A DNA stretch of 64,000 bases from Oscillospiraceae bacterium (GCA_015064785.1 SVRM01000003.1:1-64000), one strand, 5' to 3'. Positions 16,786-24,969 are shown, counted from the stretch's first letter. Translations and numbers: made by a program. Notes: generated by a model from the letters alone, not told the origin.

Positions 16786-17265
16786 TCAGTGACCGCCGCC
16801 CGCCGTTCCGTTCTGTACCTCGCCGCCGTTTCCGGGCGCAACCGATGCCACTGCTGCAGGTGCCGGTGCATGTGCGGCATCTGCCGGTACTGCGGCACGC
16901 TGCCCTGCGTGCATCCGGTCGCCGCCCAGTCCGATCGAAACGGAAATGGCCTCATTGACCCGCTGCATCACGCTGTCGTCCAGGTGTCCCATTTTCTCCT
17001 TGAGACGCCGCTTGTCGATCGTCCGGATCTGTTCCAATAATATAACGGAATCCTTTGCCAGTCCGAACCGGTCCGCAAACACATCAATGTGTGTCGGCAG
17101 CTTCGCCTTTGTCATCTGACTGGTAATCGCCGCCGCAATCACCGTAGGACTGTATCGGTTTCCAACATCATTCTGAATAATCAGCACCGGTCTGAGTCCG
17201 CCCTGTTCGGAACCGACCACAGGACTCAGGTCGGCATAAAAAATATCACCGCGTCTGATCTGCAC
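16786..17265 (-). CDS. ndoA: MazF/EndoA-type mRNA interferase with Ala/Gly-rich tail
   Basis: A ribosome-independent endoribonuclease of the MazF/PemK family, the usual toxin of a MazEF pair. Residues 1-115 closely follow Bacillus Endo[21 protein letters not shown], catalytic Arg25 ([12 protein letters not shown]) and Thr48 (AAAITSQ), then [18 protein letters not shown]. The protein has 159 residues against about 116 in Bacillus because of a 40-residue tail rich in Ala, Gly and Pro after [11 protein letters not shown]. The start is GTG at 17265 with GGAG upstream. No MazE-like antitoxin is seen directly upstream (17266-17546), where EndoAI and alr normally lie. Family certain; tail function unknown. 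Confidence 0.93.
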   Translation of the reverse strand: MQIRRGDIFYADLSPVVGSEQGGLRPVLIIQNDVGNRYSPTVIAAAITSQMTKAKLPTHIDVFADRFGLAKDSVILLEQIRTIDKRRLKEKMGHLDDSVMQRVNEAISVSIGLGGDRMHAGQRAAVPADAAHAPAPAAVASVAPGNGGEVQNGTAGGGH

Positions 17266-17497
17266 GGAAATTCACACTCCTGATTCTTTACTGCAATCCC
17301 GGAGCCGATGATCCGCTGTCCCTCAGCGGCACTCTGCCCCGCAGAAAAAGTATTTCCCATCCGCACCGCTTTCATGCAGAACCGGCGGAAAATGCCTTTC
17401 TGGGAATCCGACGGGATCCGCGCCTCAACGACGACCGCAATCCCGCTCACGTCCCGATACCATTGTATGCCGCGGAGACACGAATTGATTCGGCAAA

Positions 17498-17540
17498 CGC
17501 AAAAAACAGTGTCACCGCAAAAATTGCAGTCACACTGTTT
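17498..17540 (-). terminator. Terminator of the HD-thiN-HAD operon
   Basis: On the minus strand AAACAGTGT (17532-17540) pairs with ACACTGTTT (17504-17512), with an inner CTGCAA/TTGCGG stem, then TTTTTTGCG. It starts seven bases after the HAD stop codon. Between it and mazF (17266-17497) no gene is supported. Confidence 0.85.
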
Positions 17541-17546
17541 TGCATT

Positions 17547-18212
17547 TCAGAAAACATCATCCGCAAAAAGCTCGGAGAAGCTGAAAATATACCGATCACA
17601 AACCGCGCGCAGAAGCTCCGGATTGACGCAATGCGCGTCGTATACCGCGATGGTGTAAAAGCCGCCGGCCGATGCCCCGCGCACGCCGGGAACAATGTCC
17701 TCAAAGACGGCACAGTCGCAAGCCTCCCGTCCGAGCTTTTCGGCGGCACGCCAGTAAATATCAGGATTGCCCTTGCCGCGCGACACCTCGGAAATCTCCG
17801 TAATCGACGAAAACCAGTCTGCGATCCCGAGTCTCCGCAGAGCCGGCAGATAGAATACCGCCTGCGATGCGGTTGCCGCGGCAAACGGAATGCCGCGCCG
17901 GCGCAGAGAGGTCAGATAGTCCCGAACACCGTGCTTCAGCCCGACATGATTGGCATACGCATCCACGGCAAGCGCGTGCCATTCCGCCATGATGGATGCC
18001 TCATCCTCGGGAAGCGAGAACCGCGTTTTCGTATACGCCGCGGCAGCCGGAAATCCCATCGGCGAGATCGCGGCGGCATAATCGTCCGGAAGCGCAATCC
18101 CGCGCCGCGCAAGAAAGACCCGGTCCACCTCCAGCCAAACGCCCATGGAATCGAGCAGCGTCCCGTCCAAATCAAAAATTGCGGCTTTCTTTTTTGTAAG
18201 CAAGGTACTCAT
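17547..18212 (-). CDS. HAD-family phosphatase/phosphomutase
   Basis: A 221-residue HAD hydrolase of the beta-phosphoglucomutase/phosphatase type with a helical C1 cap. Motif I is FDLDGTLLDS (Asp nucleophile and general acid), motif II is the threonine region ATASQ, motif III the lysine in GKGNPDIY and motif IV EDIVPGVRGA. It should hydrolyse or isomerise a small phosphorylated metabolite; substrate cannot be read from sequence. The start overlaps the thiN stop by four bases, so it is the last gene of the HD-thiN-HAD operon and is followed by a terminator. Confidence 0.9.
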   Translation of the reverse strand: MSTLLTKKKAAIFDLDGTLLDSMGVWLEVDRVFLARRGIALPDDYAAAISPMGFPAAAAYTKTRFSLPEDEASIMAEWHALAVDAYANHVGLKHGVRDYLTSLRRRGIPFAAATASQAVFYLPALRRLGIADWFSSITEISEVSRGKGNPDIYWRAAEKLGREACDCAVFEDIVPGVRGASAGGFYTIAVYDAHCVNPELLRAVCDRYIFSFSELFADDVF

Positions 18213-18889
18213 AACGGCTTCACCACCAGCAAAAGTCCGTCCCGTACTGTCACACGCGCCGTCTCTCCGGGCAGAAATTCATTGGATATGCCCAGCGCCA
18301 CGTGCGGCTGCAGCGTCTGCTCACAAAGCGGATACTTCAGATGCTCCAGCGTCACACCGTGGGCATCCCCACCCCAGGCTGCAAGCGACAGATAGCCCCG
18401 CGCACGGTCGGAAAAGGTCAGAGTGCCATCCTTCACGGCAGTGATGTATGACGCACACCGACCGTCCTGTGTCTGCTCAAAGGCATAGCCCGCCGCACCG
18501 GCTTCCGCCAGAAACGCCACCGTCTGTAAGGTACCGACCGTGTGGTCAAATCTGCCGCCGAACATACCGAACAGCAGGAATTTCCGATAGCCGAGCGAAA
18601 GTCCGTGCCGGACAGCCAGCATGGTATCCGTGTCATCCTTGATCGGGTTATAGCGCCTGGTTTCCGTGCCGATCACCGTATCCGGCGGCAGAGAATCCAG
18701 ATCGCCCATCAAAAGGTCACAGCGCACACCGGCCGCCTGTAAATAGCGGTATCCGCCGTCTGCCGCAATGACCAGATCATCCCCGCCCGGTGCGATCTCA
18801 TAGTCACCCAGATCCCCCGCCCCGACGATAATGCAGACAGGCGCATCATCAAAAAAAGCCGTTGGAAGCGCATCATAAAACCGATTCAT
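18209..18889 (-). CDS. thiN: Thiamine diphosphokinase
   Basis: Transfers a diphosphate from ATP to thiamine, giving the cofactor thiamine diphosphate, in the cytosol. The 226-residue protein has the family blocks: the N-terminal IIVGAGDLGDYE, AADGGYRYL, the metal-binding LLMGDLDSLP, NPIKDDTDTMLAV (the P-x-K-D-x-T-D motif) and the C-terminal beta domain that binds thiamine (LSLAAWGGDAHGVTLEHLKY, SNEFLPGETARVTV). It overlaps both neighbours by four bases. No THI-box riboswitch was seen in the leader. In other Firmicutes thiN lies near rpe/rsgA; here it is coupled to an HD protein and a HAD phosphatase. Confidence 0.95.
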   Translation of the reverse strand: MNRFYDALPTAFFDDAPVCIIVGAGDLGDYEIAPGGDDLVIAADGGYRYLQAAGVRCDLLMGDLDSLPPDTVIGTETRRYNPIKDDTDTMLAVRHGLSLGYRKFLLFGMFGGRFDHTVGTLQTVAFLAEAGAAGYAFEQTQDGRCASYITAVKDGTLTFSDRARGYLSLAAWGGDAHGVTLEHLKYPLCEQTLQPHVALGISNEFLPGETARVTVRDGLLLVVKPL

Positions 18890-19476
18890 TTTTTCGTTTT
18901 CCCTTCCATAAAGACGCTTGCCTCCATGTCTGCCGTATGCAGCGCAAAGGCGAGCGGGAATTTTTCAAAGGCATCACTGACCAGCCGCACCTCCTCCGTT
19001 CCGGAAAATCCCATATGGAAGCGGATGGCGAAAGCCTCCTCACGGGTCAGACGCAGAAAACCGGAGAGAATGTACACCGACTTCTCGCCGTGTCCGTAAG
19101 GAAGCGCATCTTCATACTCATAGGACGGCACCTTCTGCCACACCCCGTGTTCATCCTTGACATTGCGGAAGGACGGTTTGTAGCAGTTGATCTTGCAGAC
19201 ATCGTGGAGCAGCGAAACAATGGCAAGTGTCTCCTCGGAGCAGGTCAGCCCGTACAGCTCACGTACACGGTCGCGGTGCATATAATCGCACAGACAGTCG
19301 TACACATTCAGAGAATGCTCGCACAGTCCACCTTCATATGCGCCGTGAAAACGTGTGGATGCAGGCGCCGAAAAAAAGTCGCATCCCGGTGAGGCGAGAT
19401 AGTCCAAGAGCTTATCGGCACCGTCCCGCGTAATTTTCTCGGTATACAGCGAATAAAAACGTTCCTTTGCGGTCAT
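18886..19476 (-). CDS. HD-domain phosphohydrolase
   Basis: A 196-residue metal-dependent phosphohydrolase. Ligands of the HD fold are visible: GGLCEHSLNVYD (first His), SLLHDVCKINCY (the His-Asp pair) and a later HGEKS/FHMGFS region. Many HD proteins act on nucleotides or nucleic acids; the substrate is not evident. Start ATG at 19476 was chosen because GAGGAGGT lies ten bases upstream, rather than an in-frame codon at 19521. It heads the HD-thiN-HAD operon. Transcription from 19748-19776 would give a leader of about 265 bases filled with palindromes (19509-19725), which might affect its expression. Confidence 0.87.
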   Translation of the reverse strand: MTAKERFYSLYTEKITRDGADKLLDYLASPGCDFFSAPASTRFHGAYEGGLCEHSLNVYDCLCDYMHRDRVRELYGLTCSEETLAIVSLLHDVCKINCYKPSFRNVKDEHGVWQKVPSYEYEDALPYGHGEKSVYILSGFLRLTREEAFAIRFHMGFSGTEEVRLVSDAFEKFPLAFALHTADMEASVFMEGKTKK

Positions 19477-19508
19477 AGGGTTTGGGACCTCCTCAATCAT
19501 TCTGATAT

Positions 19509-19725
19509 TAGGCAATTGCAAAATTGCCTACCTTCATCGCCCAAAGGGCGATATATAAACAAATTGCGTCGCTTGGGCGGGTTTCCCGCCCAAAAAGACA
19601 CCTTCAAAGCGACCAAAGGGATGCCACCCGAAGAAATGCTGTGCATTTCTTCAGAAGTTGCGCTGCAACTTCGTTGGCTATGCGTCAGCCCGATGAAACC
19701 GATTGCAAAATGCAATTTTGCAATC
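19509..19725. repeat. Array of six perfect short palindromes
   Basis: Six tight hairpins follow one another: TAGGCAAT/ATTGCCTA (19509-19530), ATCGCCC/GGGCGAT (19536-19552), TTGGGCGGG/CCCGCCCAA (19573-19593, enclosed by GTCGC/GCGAC), GAAGAAATGC/GCATTTCTTC (19630-19652), GAAGTTGC/GCAACTTC (19654-19672) and GATTGCAAAA/TTTTGCAATC (19701-19725). Stems are perfect and most loops are three bases, yet each stem has a different sequence. The array lies between a strong minus-strand promoter and the HD gene, so it should be transcribed as leader RNA. Confidence 0.8.
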
Positions 19726-19747
19726 GATTATATTCTGATATGTCAAT

Positions 19748-19776
19748 ATTATAGCGGAAAACCGAAATCTTGTCAA
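19748..19776 (-). promoter_or_regulatory. Promoter of the HD-thiN-HAD operon
   Basis: Consensus TTGACA (19771-19776) and TATAAT (19748-19753) on the minus strand, 17 bp apart. The start point would fall near 19741, just before the palindrome array. Confidence 0.85.
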
Positions 19777-19794
19777 GGGTTCCGCCGATGCCGC

Positions 19795-19821
19795 ACCGAT
19801 TTTGCTGTCCGGGAATACAAT
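19795..19821 (+). promoter_or_regulatory. Possible sporulation (sigma-K-like) promoter of dpaAB
   Basis: AC (19795-19796) and AATACAAT (19814-19821) are 17 bp apart, close to the sigma-K pattern AC ... CATAnnnTA. No sigma-A promoter was found before dpaA. In Bacillus, spoVFAB is transcribed by sigma-K, so the site is plausible, but the motif is short and degenerate. Confidence 0.35.
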
Positions 19822-19885
19822 GATGACGAGTCCCGGTGCAAAACAGATGCCTCTGGGACAGCTGATTGAAATGAGGTCTGATCGT

Positions 19886-20797
19886 ATGACAACCACTCCC
19901 GCATCCGCATCTCCGCCGAGAAAGCTCGCATTGCTCGGCGGAGATCTGCGCCAGATGATTACTGCACGGTCGCTTGCGGCAGAAGGCTACGAGGTCGCCG
20001 TGTACGCCATGGATACTTACGCCGGAGAATGGGGCAGTGTCACGCGCGCATCCGATTTGCAGTCCGCGGTCGGCGGTGCAGATCTGATCGTACTGCCGCT
20101 TCCCGTCACGCAGGACGACGAGCGTCTGCATTGTCCGCTGACACGCCATACCGTTCTGCTACGCGATGTCTTTGATGCGCTGACACCGGGACAGCGCGTG
20201 GTCGGCGGCAAGGTCGGCGCACACGTCCGATCACTTGCCGAGGCACGCGGCATCACCATCACCGACTACCTCCAGCGCGAGGAGCTTGCTGTCGCCAATG
20301 CCGTACCGACGGCGGAAGGCGCACTTGCAATTGCCATGGCGGAGGTTCCCTACACCATCCACGGCGCGCGCTGTCTGATTCTCGGCTACGGACGTGTCGC
20401 AAAAGCACTGGCCAAAACACTGTCTGCCGTCGGTGCCGTCGTCACCGTTGCCGCACGGAAACCGCAGGATCTTGCATGGATCGATGCCAACGGACAGATT
20501 CCGATGTCCTTTTCCGCACTGACCGGCGGCGATGCTCCGCTTGCTTTTGACATTGTATTCAATACCGTACCCGAGCAGATTATCGGTGCCGATCTTCTTT
20601 CGCGTCTGCCGGACGATGTCCTGCTGCTCGACCTTGCCTCCGCGCCGGGCGGATTTGACCACGACTGGGCGAAATCCCACGGATACCATGTTGTCTGGGC
20701 GCTGTCTCTGCCCGGCAAAACGGCCCCTGTCACTGCCGGACGCATCATCGGCGAAACCATCCGGCAGATGCTGAACGAAGAAAGAGGGAACCCATGA
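19886..20797 (+). CDS. dpaA: Dipicolinate synthase subunit A
   Basis: With DpaB it makes dipicolinic acid, the Ca-chelating compound of the spore core, in the mother cell. The 303-residue protein has the DpaA N-terminal domain (KLALLGGDLRQMITARSLAA, then DLIVLPLPVT) and an NAD(P)-binding Rossmann domain (CLILGYGRVAKALAKTL; VAARKPQDLAWI) ending in DLASAPGGFD. Start ATG at 19886 was chosen because GAGGT lies nine bases upstream; the frame also has ATGs at 19871 and 19802. It overlaps dpaB by four bases. Presence of this pair is direct evidence for endospore formation. A possible sigma-K-like promoter precedes it. Confidence 0.95.
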   Translation: MTTTPASASPPRKLALLGGDLRQMITARSLAAEGYEVAVYAMDTYAGEWGSVTRASDLQSAVGGADLIVLPLPVTQDDERLHCPLTRHTVLLRDVFDALTPGQRVVGGKVGAHVRSLAEARGITITDYLQREELAVANAVPTAEGALAIAMAEVPYTIHGARCLILGYGRVAKALAKTLSAVGAVVTVAARKPQDLAWIDANGQIPMSFSALTGGDAPLAFDIVFNTVPEQIIGADLLSRLPDDVLLLDLASAPGGFDHDWAKSHGYHVVWALSLPGKTAPVTAGRIIGETIRQMLNEERGNP

Positions 20798-21342
20798 TCG
20801 GTTATGCACTCTGCGGTTCCTTCTGCACACATGCACGTGCGGTCGATACCCTGCGGGTTCTGCGCGCACGCGGTCATGACATTCTGCCGATTGTCTCGGA
20901 AATCGTCTATGATACTGACACCCGGTTCGGGCGGGCAGAGGATCTGATCCGTGAGCTGGAGAGCATCTGCGGCAGGAAAACCGTTCATACCATCGTTGCC
21001 GCCGAGCCGCTCGGACCCAAAACACCGCTCGATCTGCTCATCATCGCGCCATGTACTGGCAACACCCTCGCCAAGATGGCAAACGGCATCACCGACACCG
21101 CTGTTACAATGGCGGCAAAGGCACAGCTGCGTGCCGATCGTCCCGTCCTGCTGGGACTCGCCTCCAACGATGCGCTGTCTGCCAATCTTCAGAACATCGC
21201 CGCGCTCCATACCCGCCGTCACATCACCTTTGCCCCGATGGCAATGGATGACAAAATCGGGAAACCGTATTCGCTTGTCTGTGATTTTTCCGTCATTCCC
21301 GACCTTACGGAATCGATTCTGCACGCACGCGGCATCGGCTGA
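20794..21342 (+). CDS. dpaB: Dipicolinate synthase subunit B (flavoprotein)
   Basis: Flavoprotein-like subunit of dipicolinate synthase, 182 residues. It opens with GYALCGSFCTHARAVDTL and contains the flavin-binding blocks EPLGPKTPLDLLIIAPCTGN, NTLAKMANGITDTAVTMAAK and LASNDALSANLQNI of the family. ATGA overlap with dpaA gives coupled translation and equal amounts of both subunits. It is followed by a strong terminator. Length and motifs match SpoVFB of Bacillus. Confidence 0.95.
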   Translation: MIGYALCGSFCTHARAVDTLRVLRARGHDILPIVSEIVYDTDTRFGRAEDLIRELESICGRKTVHTIVAAEPLGPKTPLDLLIIAPCTGNTLAKMANGITDTAVTMAAKAQLRADRPVLLGLASNDALSANLQNIAALHTRRHITFAPMAMDDKIGKPYSLVCDFSVIPDLTESILHARGIG

Positions 21343-21350
21343 AAACAACA

Positions 21351-21393
21351 GCACACCCGGTGCGTGAACCTCCGGGTGTGCCGTACTTTTTCA
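21351..21393. terminator. Terminator between dpaB and the aldo-keto reductase gene
   Basis: Ten-bp stem GCACACCCGG (21351-21360) with CCGGGTGTGC (21372-21381), then CGTACTTTTTC. On the other strand a T-rich TGTTGTTTTC follows, so it can stop transcription from both convergent genes. Confidence 0.85.
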
Positions 21394-21398
21394 ATCAT

Positions 21399-22385
21399 TT
21401 ACAGAAGTGCTTCGATCTCCGCCTTTTCCTCATCGGTAAAGGTCAGGTTGTCAAGCGTACCAAGGTTTTCCTTGATCTGCGCGGCTGAAGACGCACCGGT
21501 CAGAACGGTGGTAACAGCGGGATTGGACAGACACCATGCCAGTGCCATCTGCGCAAGCGACTGGCCGCGGCGACGTGCGATTTCGTTCAGCGCATTGAGA
21601 CGGGCGACCTGACGCGGAACGTCATTGCGCAGCCATTCGGTTCTCGACGCACGGGAGCCTTCGGGGATATTACCGTCCAGATACTTGTCCGTCAGAAGAC
21701 CGGATTGCAGCGGGCAGAAGACGGCAAGACCGAAGCCTTCTTCCACCGCGAGCTTATCAAGACCGTCCGATTCGATCCAGCGGTTGAGCATCGAGTACGA
21801 CGGCTGATTGACGACAAACGGCGTTTTCAGCTCACGCAGGAGAGACAGCATTTCGGCGGTCTGCGCACGGTTGTAGTTGGAAATACCGACATACAGCGCA
21901 CGTCCGGAGCGAACGATCTGGTCGAGTGCCATCGCGGTTTCCTCCATCGGCGTATCGGGGTCAGGTCTGTGGTGATAGAAAATGTCGACGTAGTCCAGCT
22001 GCATCCGCTTCAGGCTCTGGTCCAGACTGGAAATGAGATACTTGCGCGAGCCGCCGTCACATCCGTAAGGACCTGCCCACATGCCGTATCCGGCTTTCGT
22101 GGAAATGCAGAGCTCATCGCGGTACGGGCGCATGGAATTGGCCATGACGCGGCCGAAGTTTTCTTCCGCCGAGCCGCCGACGGGCTGACCGTAGTTGTTT
22201 GCAAGGTCAAAGTGGACGATGCCGCCGTCAAACGCGGTGTGAATCATCTCCTCGACGGTATACATCGGCGTCGTCACGCCAAAGTTCTGCCACAGCCCAA
22301 GGGAAATGGCAGGCAGCTTCAGACCGGAGCGTCCGAGGCGGTTATAGGGCATTTTGGAATAGCGGGCGGGATTTGCACGGTACAT
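21399..22385 (-). CDS. Aldo-keto reductase (YghZ/Gpr-like)
   Basis: A 328-residue NADPH-dependent reductase of the aldo-keto family, (beta/alpha)8 barrel. The catalytic tetrad is visible: Asp and Tyr in FDLANNYGQPVGGSAEENFG, Lys in CISTKAGYGMW and His in DIFYHHRPDPDTP. Sequence and length resemble YghZ (L-glyceraldehyde 3-phosphate reductase, methylglyoxal detoxification). Start ATG at 22385 was preferred because AAGGAGAATTCACTT precedes it. It is a single gene with its own promoter (22415-22443). Confidence 0.92.
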   Translation of the reverse strand: MYRANPARYSKMPYNRLGRSGLKLPAISLGLWQNFGVTTPMYTVEEMIHTAFDGGIVHFDLANNYGQPVGGSAEENFGRVMANSMRPYRDELCISTKAGYGMWAGPYGCDGGSRKYLISSLDQSLKRMQLDYVDIFYHHRPDPDTPMEETAMALDQIVRSGRALYVGISNYNRAQTAEMLSLLRELKTPFVVNQPSYSMLNRWIESDGLDKLAVEEGFGLAVFCPLQSGLLTDKYLDGNIPEGSRASRTEWLRNDVPRQVARLNALNEIARRRGQSLAQMALAWCLSNPAVTTVLTGASSAAQIKENLGTLDNLTFTDEEKAEIEALL

Positions 22386-22414
22386 AAGTGAATTCTCCTT
22401 GTTCATTTTTCACC

Positions 22415-22443
22415 ATTATAACACAGATGCCCCCCGATTGCAA
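22415..22443 (-). promoter_or_regulatory. Promoter of the aldo-keto reductase gene
   Basis: TTGCAA (22438-22443) and TATAAT (22415-22420), 17 bp apart on the minus strand. Confidence 0.65.
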
Positions 22444-22512
22444 CCCCGGTGAGAAAACTTTTGAAATCAAAGGGTTTATTTTTCATCTGACGGGATTTTC
22501 TCGGCAAACCTC

Positions 22513-22541
22513 TTGATTTGTTCACCGATTTATGTTATACT
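22513..22541 (+). promoter_or_regulatory. cysE-cysS promoter
   Basis: TTGATT (22513-22518) and TATACT (22536-22541), 17 bp apart. The leader is about 45 bases, too short for a T-box, and none is seen. Confidence 0.7.
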
Positions 22542-22593
22542 TATTTTGTTATCATTGGGATTTTTATCTTCCGAAAAATAGGAGCGAAACATT

Positions 22594-23391
22594 ATGTCAA
22601 AATCAACTCCTGAAAATAAATTCATTCGTCTGACAAATGACATCCGTGATACCTTCCTCTGGGCAGGCAGTCAGATCCGCAAAAACAAAGATGTCATTCC
22701 GGCAGCAGACAAAGTCATCGCCGCGATTGACGAAATCCGCGACGAAGTCCGTGTCGTCAAGGAACGCGACCCTGCGGCAACCTCCGATCTGGAGGTTCTG
22801 CTGCTCTACTCCGGTCTGCACGCAGTGCTGGCACATAAGGTCTCGCACAGACTTTACAAAAAGGGACACTTCTTCACAGCACGCGCCGTCAGCCAGGCGG
22901 CACGGGCAATCACCGGCATTGAAATCCATCCCGGTGCAACCATCGGACGTGGATTTTTCATCGACCACGGTGCCGGTGTTGTCATCGGTGAGACGGCGGA
23001 GATCGGCGACAACTGTACCCTCTATCAGGGCGTAACCCTCGGCGGTACCGGCAAGGATACCGGCAAACGTCACCCGACGCTCGGCAACGGCGTCATGGTC
23101 GGCGCGGGTGCAAAGGTGCTCGGTCCGTTCAAAATCGGCGACAATGCCAAAATCGCGGCAGGTGCCGTTGTTCTCGAAGCGATCCCGGAGGACTGTACGG
23201 CGGTCGGTATTCCGGCGCGCGTCGTCAAATGCAAGAACAGTAAAATCAACTGCGAAGCAAACAAAAACCTCGACCATGTCCACATTCCCGACCCTGTGTC
23301 GCAGGAGCTGTGCAAGCTCCGCGAGCAGCTGCGCCGTCTGGAAGAGGAAATCGAGCGCATGAAAAACGAAGAATCTCAGAAAGGGGACTAA
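22594..23391 (+). CDS. cysE: Serine O-acetyltransferase
   Basis: Acetylates L-serine with acetyl-CoA to O-acetylserine, the acceptor for cysteine synthesis. The 265-residue protein has a helical N-terminal domain (1-110) and a left-handed beta-helix of hexapeptide repeats (GIEIHPGATIGRGFFIDHGA, GETAEIGDNCTLYQGVTLGG, KVLGPFKIGDNAKI), including the active-site His of DHG and the GKRHPTLG loop. The C-terminus (about 235-260) is a short coiled coil rich in Arg, Leu and Glu. Start ATG at 22594 follows TAGGAGCGAAACATT. Six bases separate it from cysS, linking cysteine supply to its charging. Confidence 0.96.
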   Translation: MSKSTPENKFIRLTNDIRDTFLWAGSQIRKNKDVIPAADKVIAAIDEIRDEVRVVKERDPAATSDLEVLLLYSGLHAVLAHKVSHRLYKKGHFFTARAVSQAARAITGIEIHPGATIGRGFFIDHGAGVVIGETAEIGDNCTLYQGVTLGGTGKDTGKRHPTLGNGVMVGAGAKVLGPFKIGDNAKIAAGAVVLEAIPEDCTAVGIPARVVKCKNSKINCEANKNLDHVHIPDPVSQELCKLREQLRRLEEEIERMKNEESQKGD

Positions 23392-23397
23392 TCACCC

Positions 23398-24861
23398 ATG
23401 AAATTATACAACTCTCTGACACACACACGCGACGAATTCGTCACACATGAGCCGGGCAAGGTCACGATGTACACCTGCGGTCCGACCGTATATCACTTTG
23501 CACACATCGGCAATCTCCGTTCCTATATCATGGAGGACGTGCTGGAAAAGTACCTGTCCTACGCGGGATACGATGTCAAGCGCGCAATGAACATCACCGA
23601 CGTTGGTCACCTGTCCTCGGACGGCGATACCGGTGAGGACAAGATGCTCAAAGGCGCGAAGCGCGAGCATAAGACCGTCATGGAGATCGCGCAGTTCTAC
23701 ACCGATGCGTTCTTTGCAGACTGCGCAAAGCTCAATATCAAAATTCCGGAAATCGTCGTTCCGGCAACGTCTTATGTCGATCACTTCATTGAAATGGTCG
23801 AAAAGCTCATCGCCGACGGTTATGCATATGAAGCAGGCGGCAACATCTACTTCGATACATCCAAGCTCGAGGAATATTACGTTTTCAACAAACAGAATCA
23901 GGAAGACCTGGCTGTCGGCGTCCGTGAGGGCGTTGAAGAAGACGGCAATAAACGCAACAAGTGCGACTTCGTTCTGTGGTTCACCAAGTCCAAGTTCGAC
24001 GATCAGGAGCTGAAATGGGATTCTCCGTGGGGCGTCGGCTATCCCGGCTGGCATATCGAATGCTCCGCAATCTCGCTGAACACCCTCGGCGAATACCTCG
24101 ACCTGCACTGCGGCGGTATCGACAATGCATTCCCGCACCACACCAACGAAATCGCGCAGTCCGAGGCATATCTCGGTCACAAGTGGTGCTCGCAGTGGTT
24201 CCACGTCCTGCACCTCAATACAAACGACGGTAAGATGTCCAAGTCCAAGGGCGAATTCCTGACCGTTTCCCTGCTGGAGGAAAAGGGCTACGATCCGCTC
24301 GTTTACCGTTTCTTCTGCTTGCAGTCGCATTACAGAAAGTCGCTCGTCTTCTCCTGGGAGGGTCTGGACAACGCGCGTGTTGCCTATGACAAGCTCATCG
24401 ACCGCATTGCCGCCCTCGTCCCCGGCGGTGAGGTCAACGAAGCTGCCTGCGAGCGGCAGCTCGGAGCCTTTGCCGATGCCATGGACAACGACCTGAACAC
24501 CGCCATGGCAATCACCGCACTTTACGATGTCCTCAAAGCGAAGATTTCCGATGCAGACAAGCTGTGGCTGATCGGACGCTTTGATACCGTCCTGTCTGTC
24601 GGTCTGATCGCGGCGGCTGATGCAAAGCGCGAAGCTCTTGCACGCGAAAAGGCAGCGGCGGAAGCCAAAGCAGCAGCGGAAAAAGCAGAAGCGATGAAAG
24701 ATCCCTTCGTTGCGGAAATCTATGCCGCCATCGACGAACGCGCAGCAGCCAAGAAGGCAAAGAACTTTGCCCGTGCCGATGAAATCCGTGCTGAGCTGCT
24801 TGCCAAGGGAGTCACGCTGATTGACACCCCACAGGGTACAACCTATAAAATCGGCGAATAA
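23398..24861 (+). CDS. cysS: Cysteinyl-tRNA synthetase
   Basis: Class I synthetase that charges tRNA-Cys. The 487-residue protein has the zinc-binding start of the site (YTCGPTVYHFAHIGNLRSY, containing the HIGH-type motif HIGN), the other zinc ligands in ECSAIS and the GGIDNAFPHHTNE block, and the KMSKS loop (DGKMSKSKGEF). The C-terminal anticodon part carries a charged, Ala-rich helix (about 405-440), likely a flexible arm. Operon with cysE, terminator at 24883-24920. Confidence 0.97.
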   Translation: MKLYNSLTHTRDEFVTHEPGKVTMYTCGPTVYHFAHIGNLRSYIMEDVLEKYLSYAGYDVKRAMNITDVGHLSSDGDTGEDKMLKGAKREHKTVMEIAQFYTDAFFADCAKLNIKIPEIVVPATSYVDHFIEMVEKLIADGYAYEAGGNIYFDTSKLEEYYVFNKQNQEDLAVGVREGVEEDGNKRNKCDFVLWFTKSKFDDQELKWDSPWGVGYPGWHIECSAISLNTLGEYLDLHCGGIDNAFPHHTNEIAQSEAYLGHKWCSQWFHVLHLNTNDGKMSKSKGEFLTVSLLEEKGYDPLVYRFFCLQSHYRKSLVFSWEGLDNARVAYDKLIDRIAALVPGGEVNEAACERQLGAFADAMDNDLNTAMAITALYDVLKAKISDADKLWLIGRFDTVLSVGLIAAADAKREALAREKAAAEAKAAAEKAEAMKDPFVAEIYAAIDERAAAKKAKNFARADEIRAELLAKGVTLIDTPQGTTYKIGE

Positions 24862-24882
24862 ATCGTACAGAATATTCTCATC

Positions 24883-24920
24883 CGGGAATGTATCTTGTGA
24901 TACATTCCCGCGCTTTTTTC
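24883..24920 (+). terminator. cysE-cysS terminator
   Basis: GGGAATGTATC (24884-24894) and GATACATTCCC (24899-24909), four-base loop, followed by GCGCTTTTTTC. Confidence 0.9.
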
Positions 24921-24939
24921 ATCCGAGAACATCGGGGAA

Positions 24940-24969
24940 TTGACAAACAGCCCTGTGATATGGTATAAT
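24940..24969 (+). promoter_or_regulatory. Promoter of the CotH pair
   Basis: TTGACA (24940-24945) and TATAAT (24964-24969), 18 bp apart. This is a vegetative sigma-A type promoter, not a mother-cell type. Confidence 0.8.

Noticed and set aside
17226-17450. Possible MazE-like antitoxin upstream of mazF
   Set aside because: A 74-codon minus-strand frame overlaps mazF, starts with GTG and lacks the ribbon-helix-helix or AbrB pattern of MazE proteins.
19509-19725. CRISPR array
   Set aside because: Palindromes differ from each other and there is no constant repeat with spacers; no cas genes nearby.
18890-19747. Thiamine (THI-box) riboswitch controlling thiN
   Set aside because: The leader region lacks the conserved CTGAGA and ACCTGATCTGG-like blocks; only unrelated palindromes are present.
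22520-22593. T-box leader before cysE-cysS
   Set aside because: The leader is about 45 bases and has no T-box sequence or terminator.
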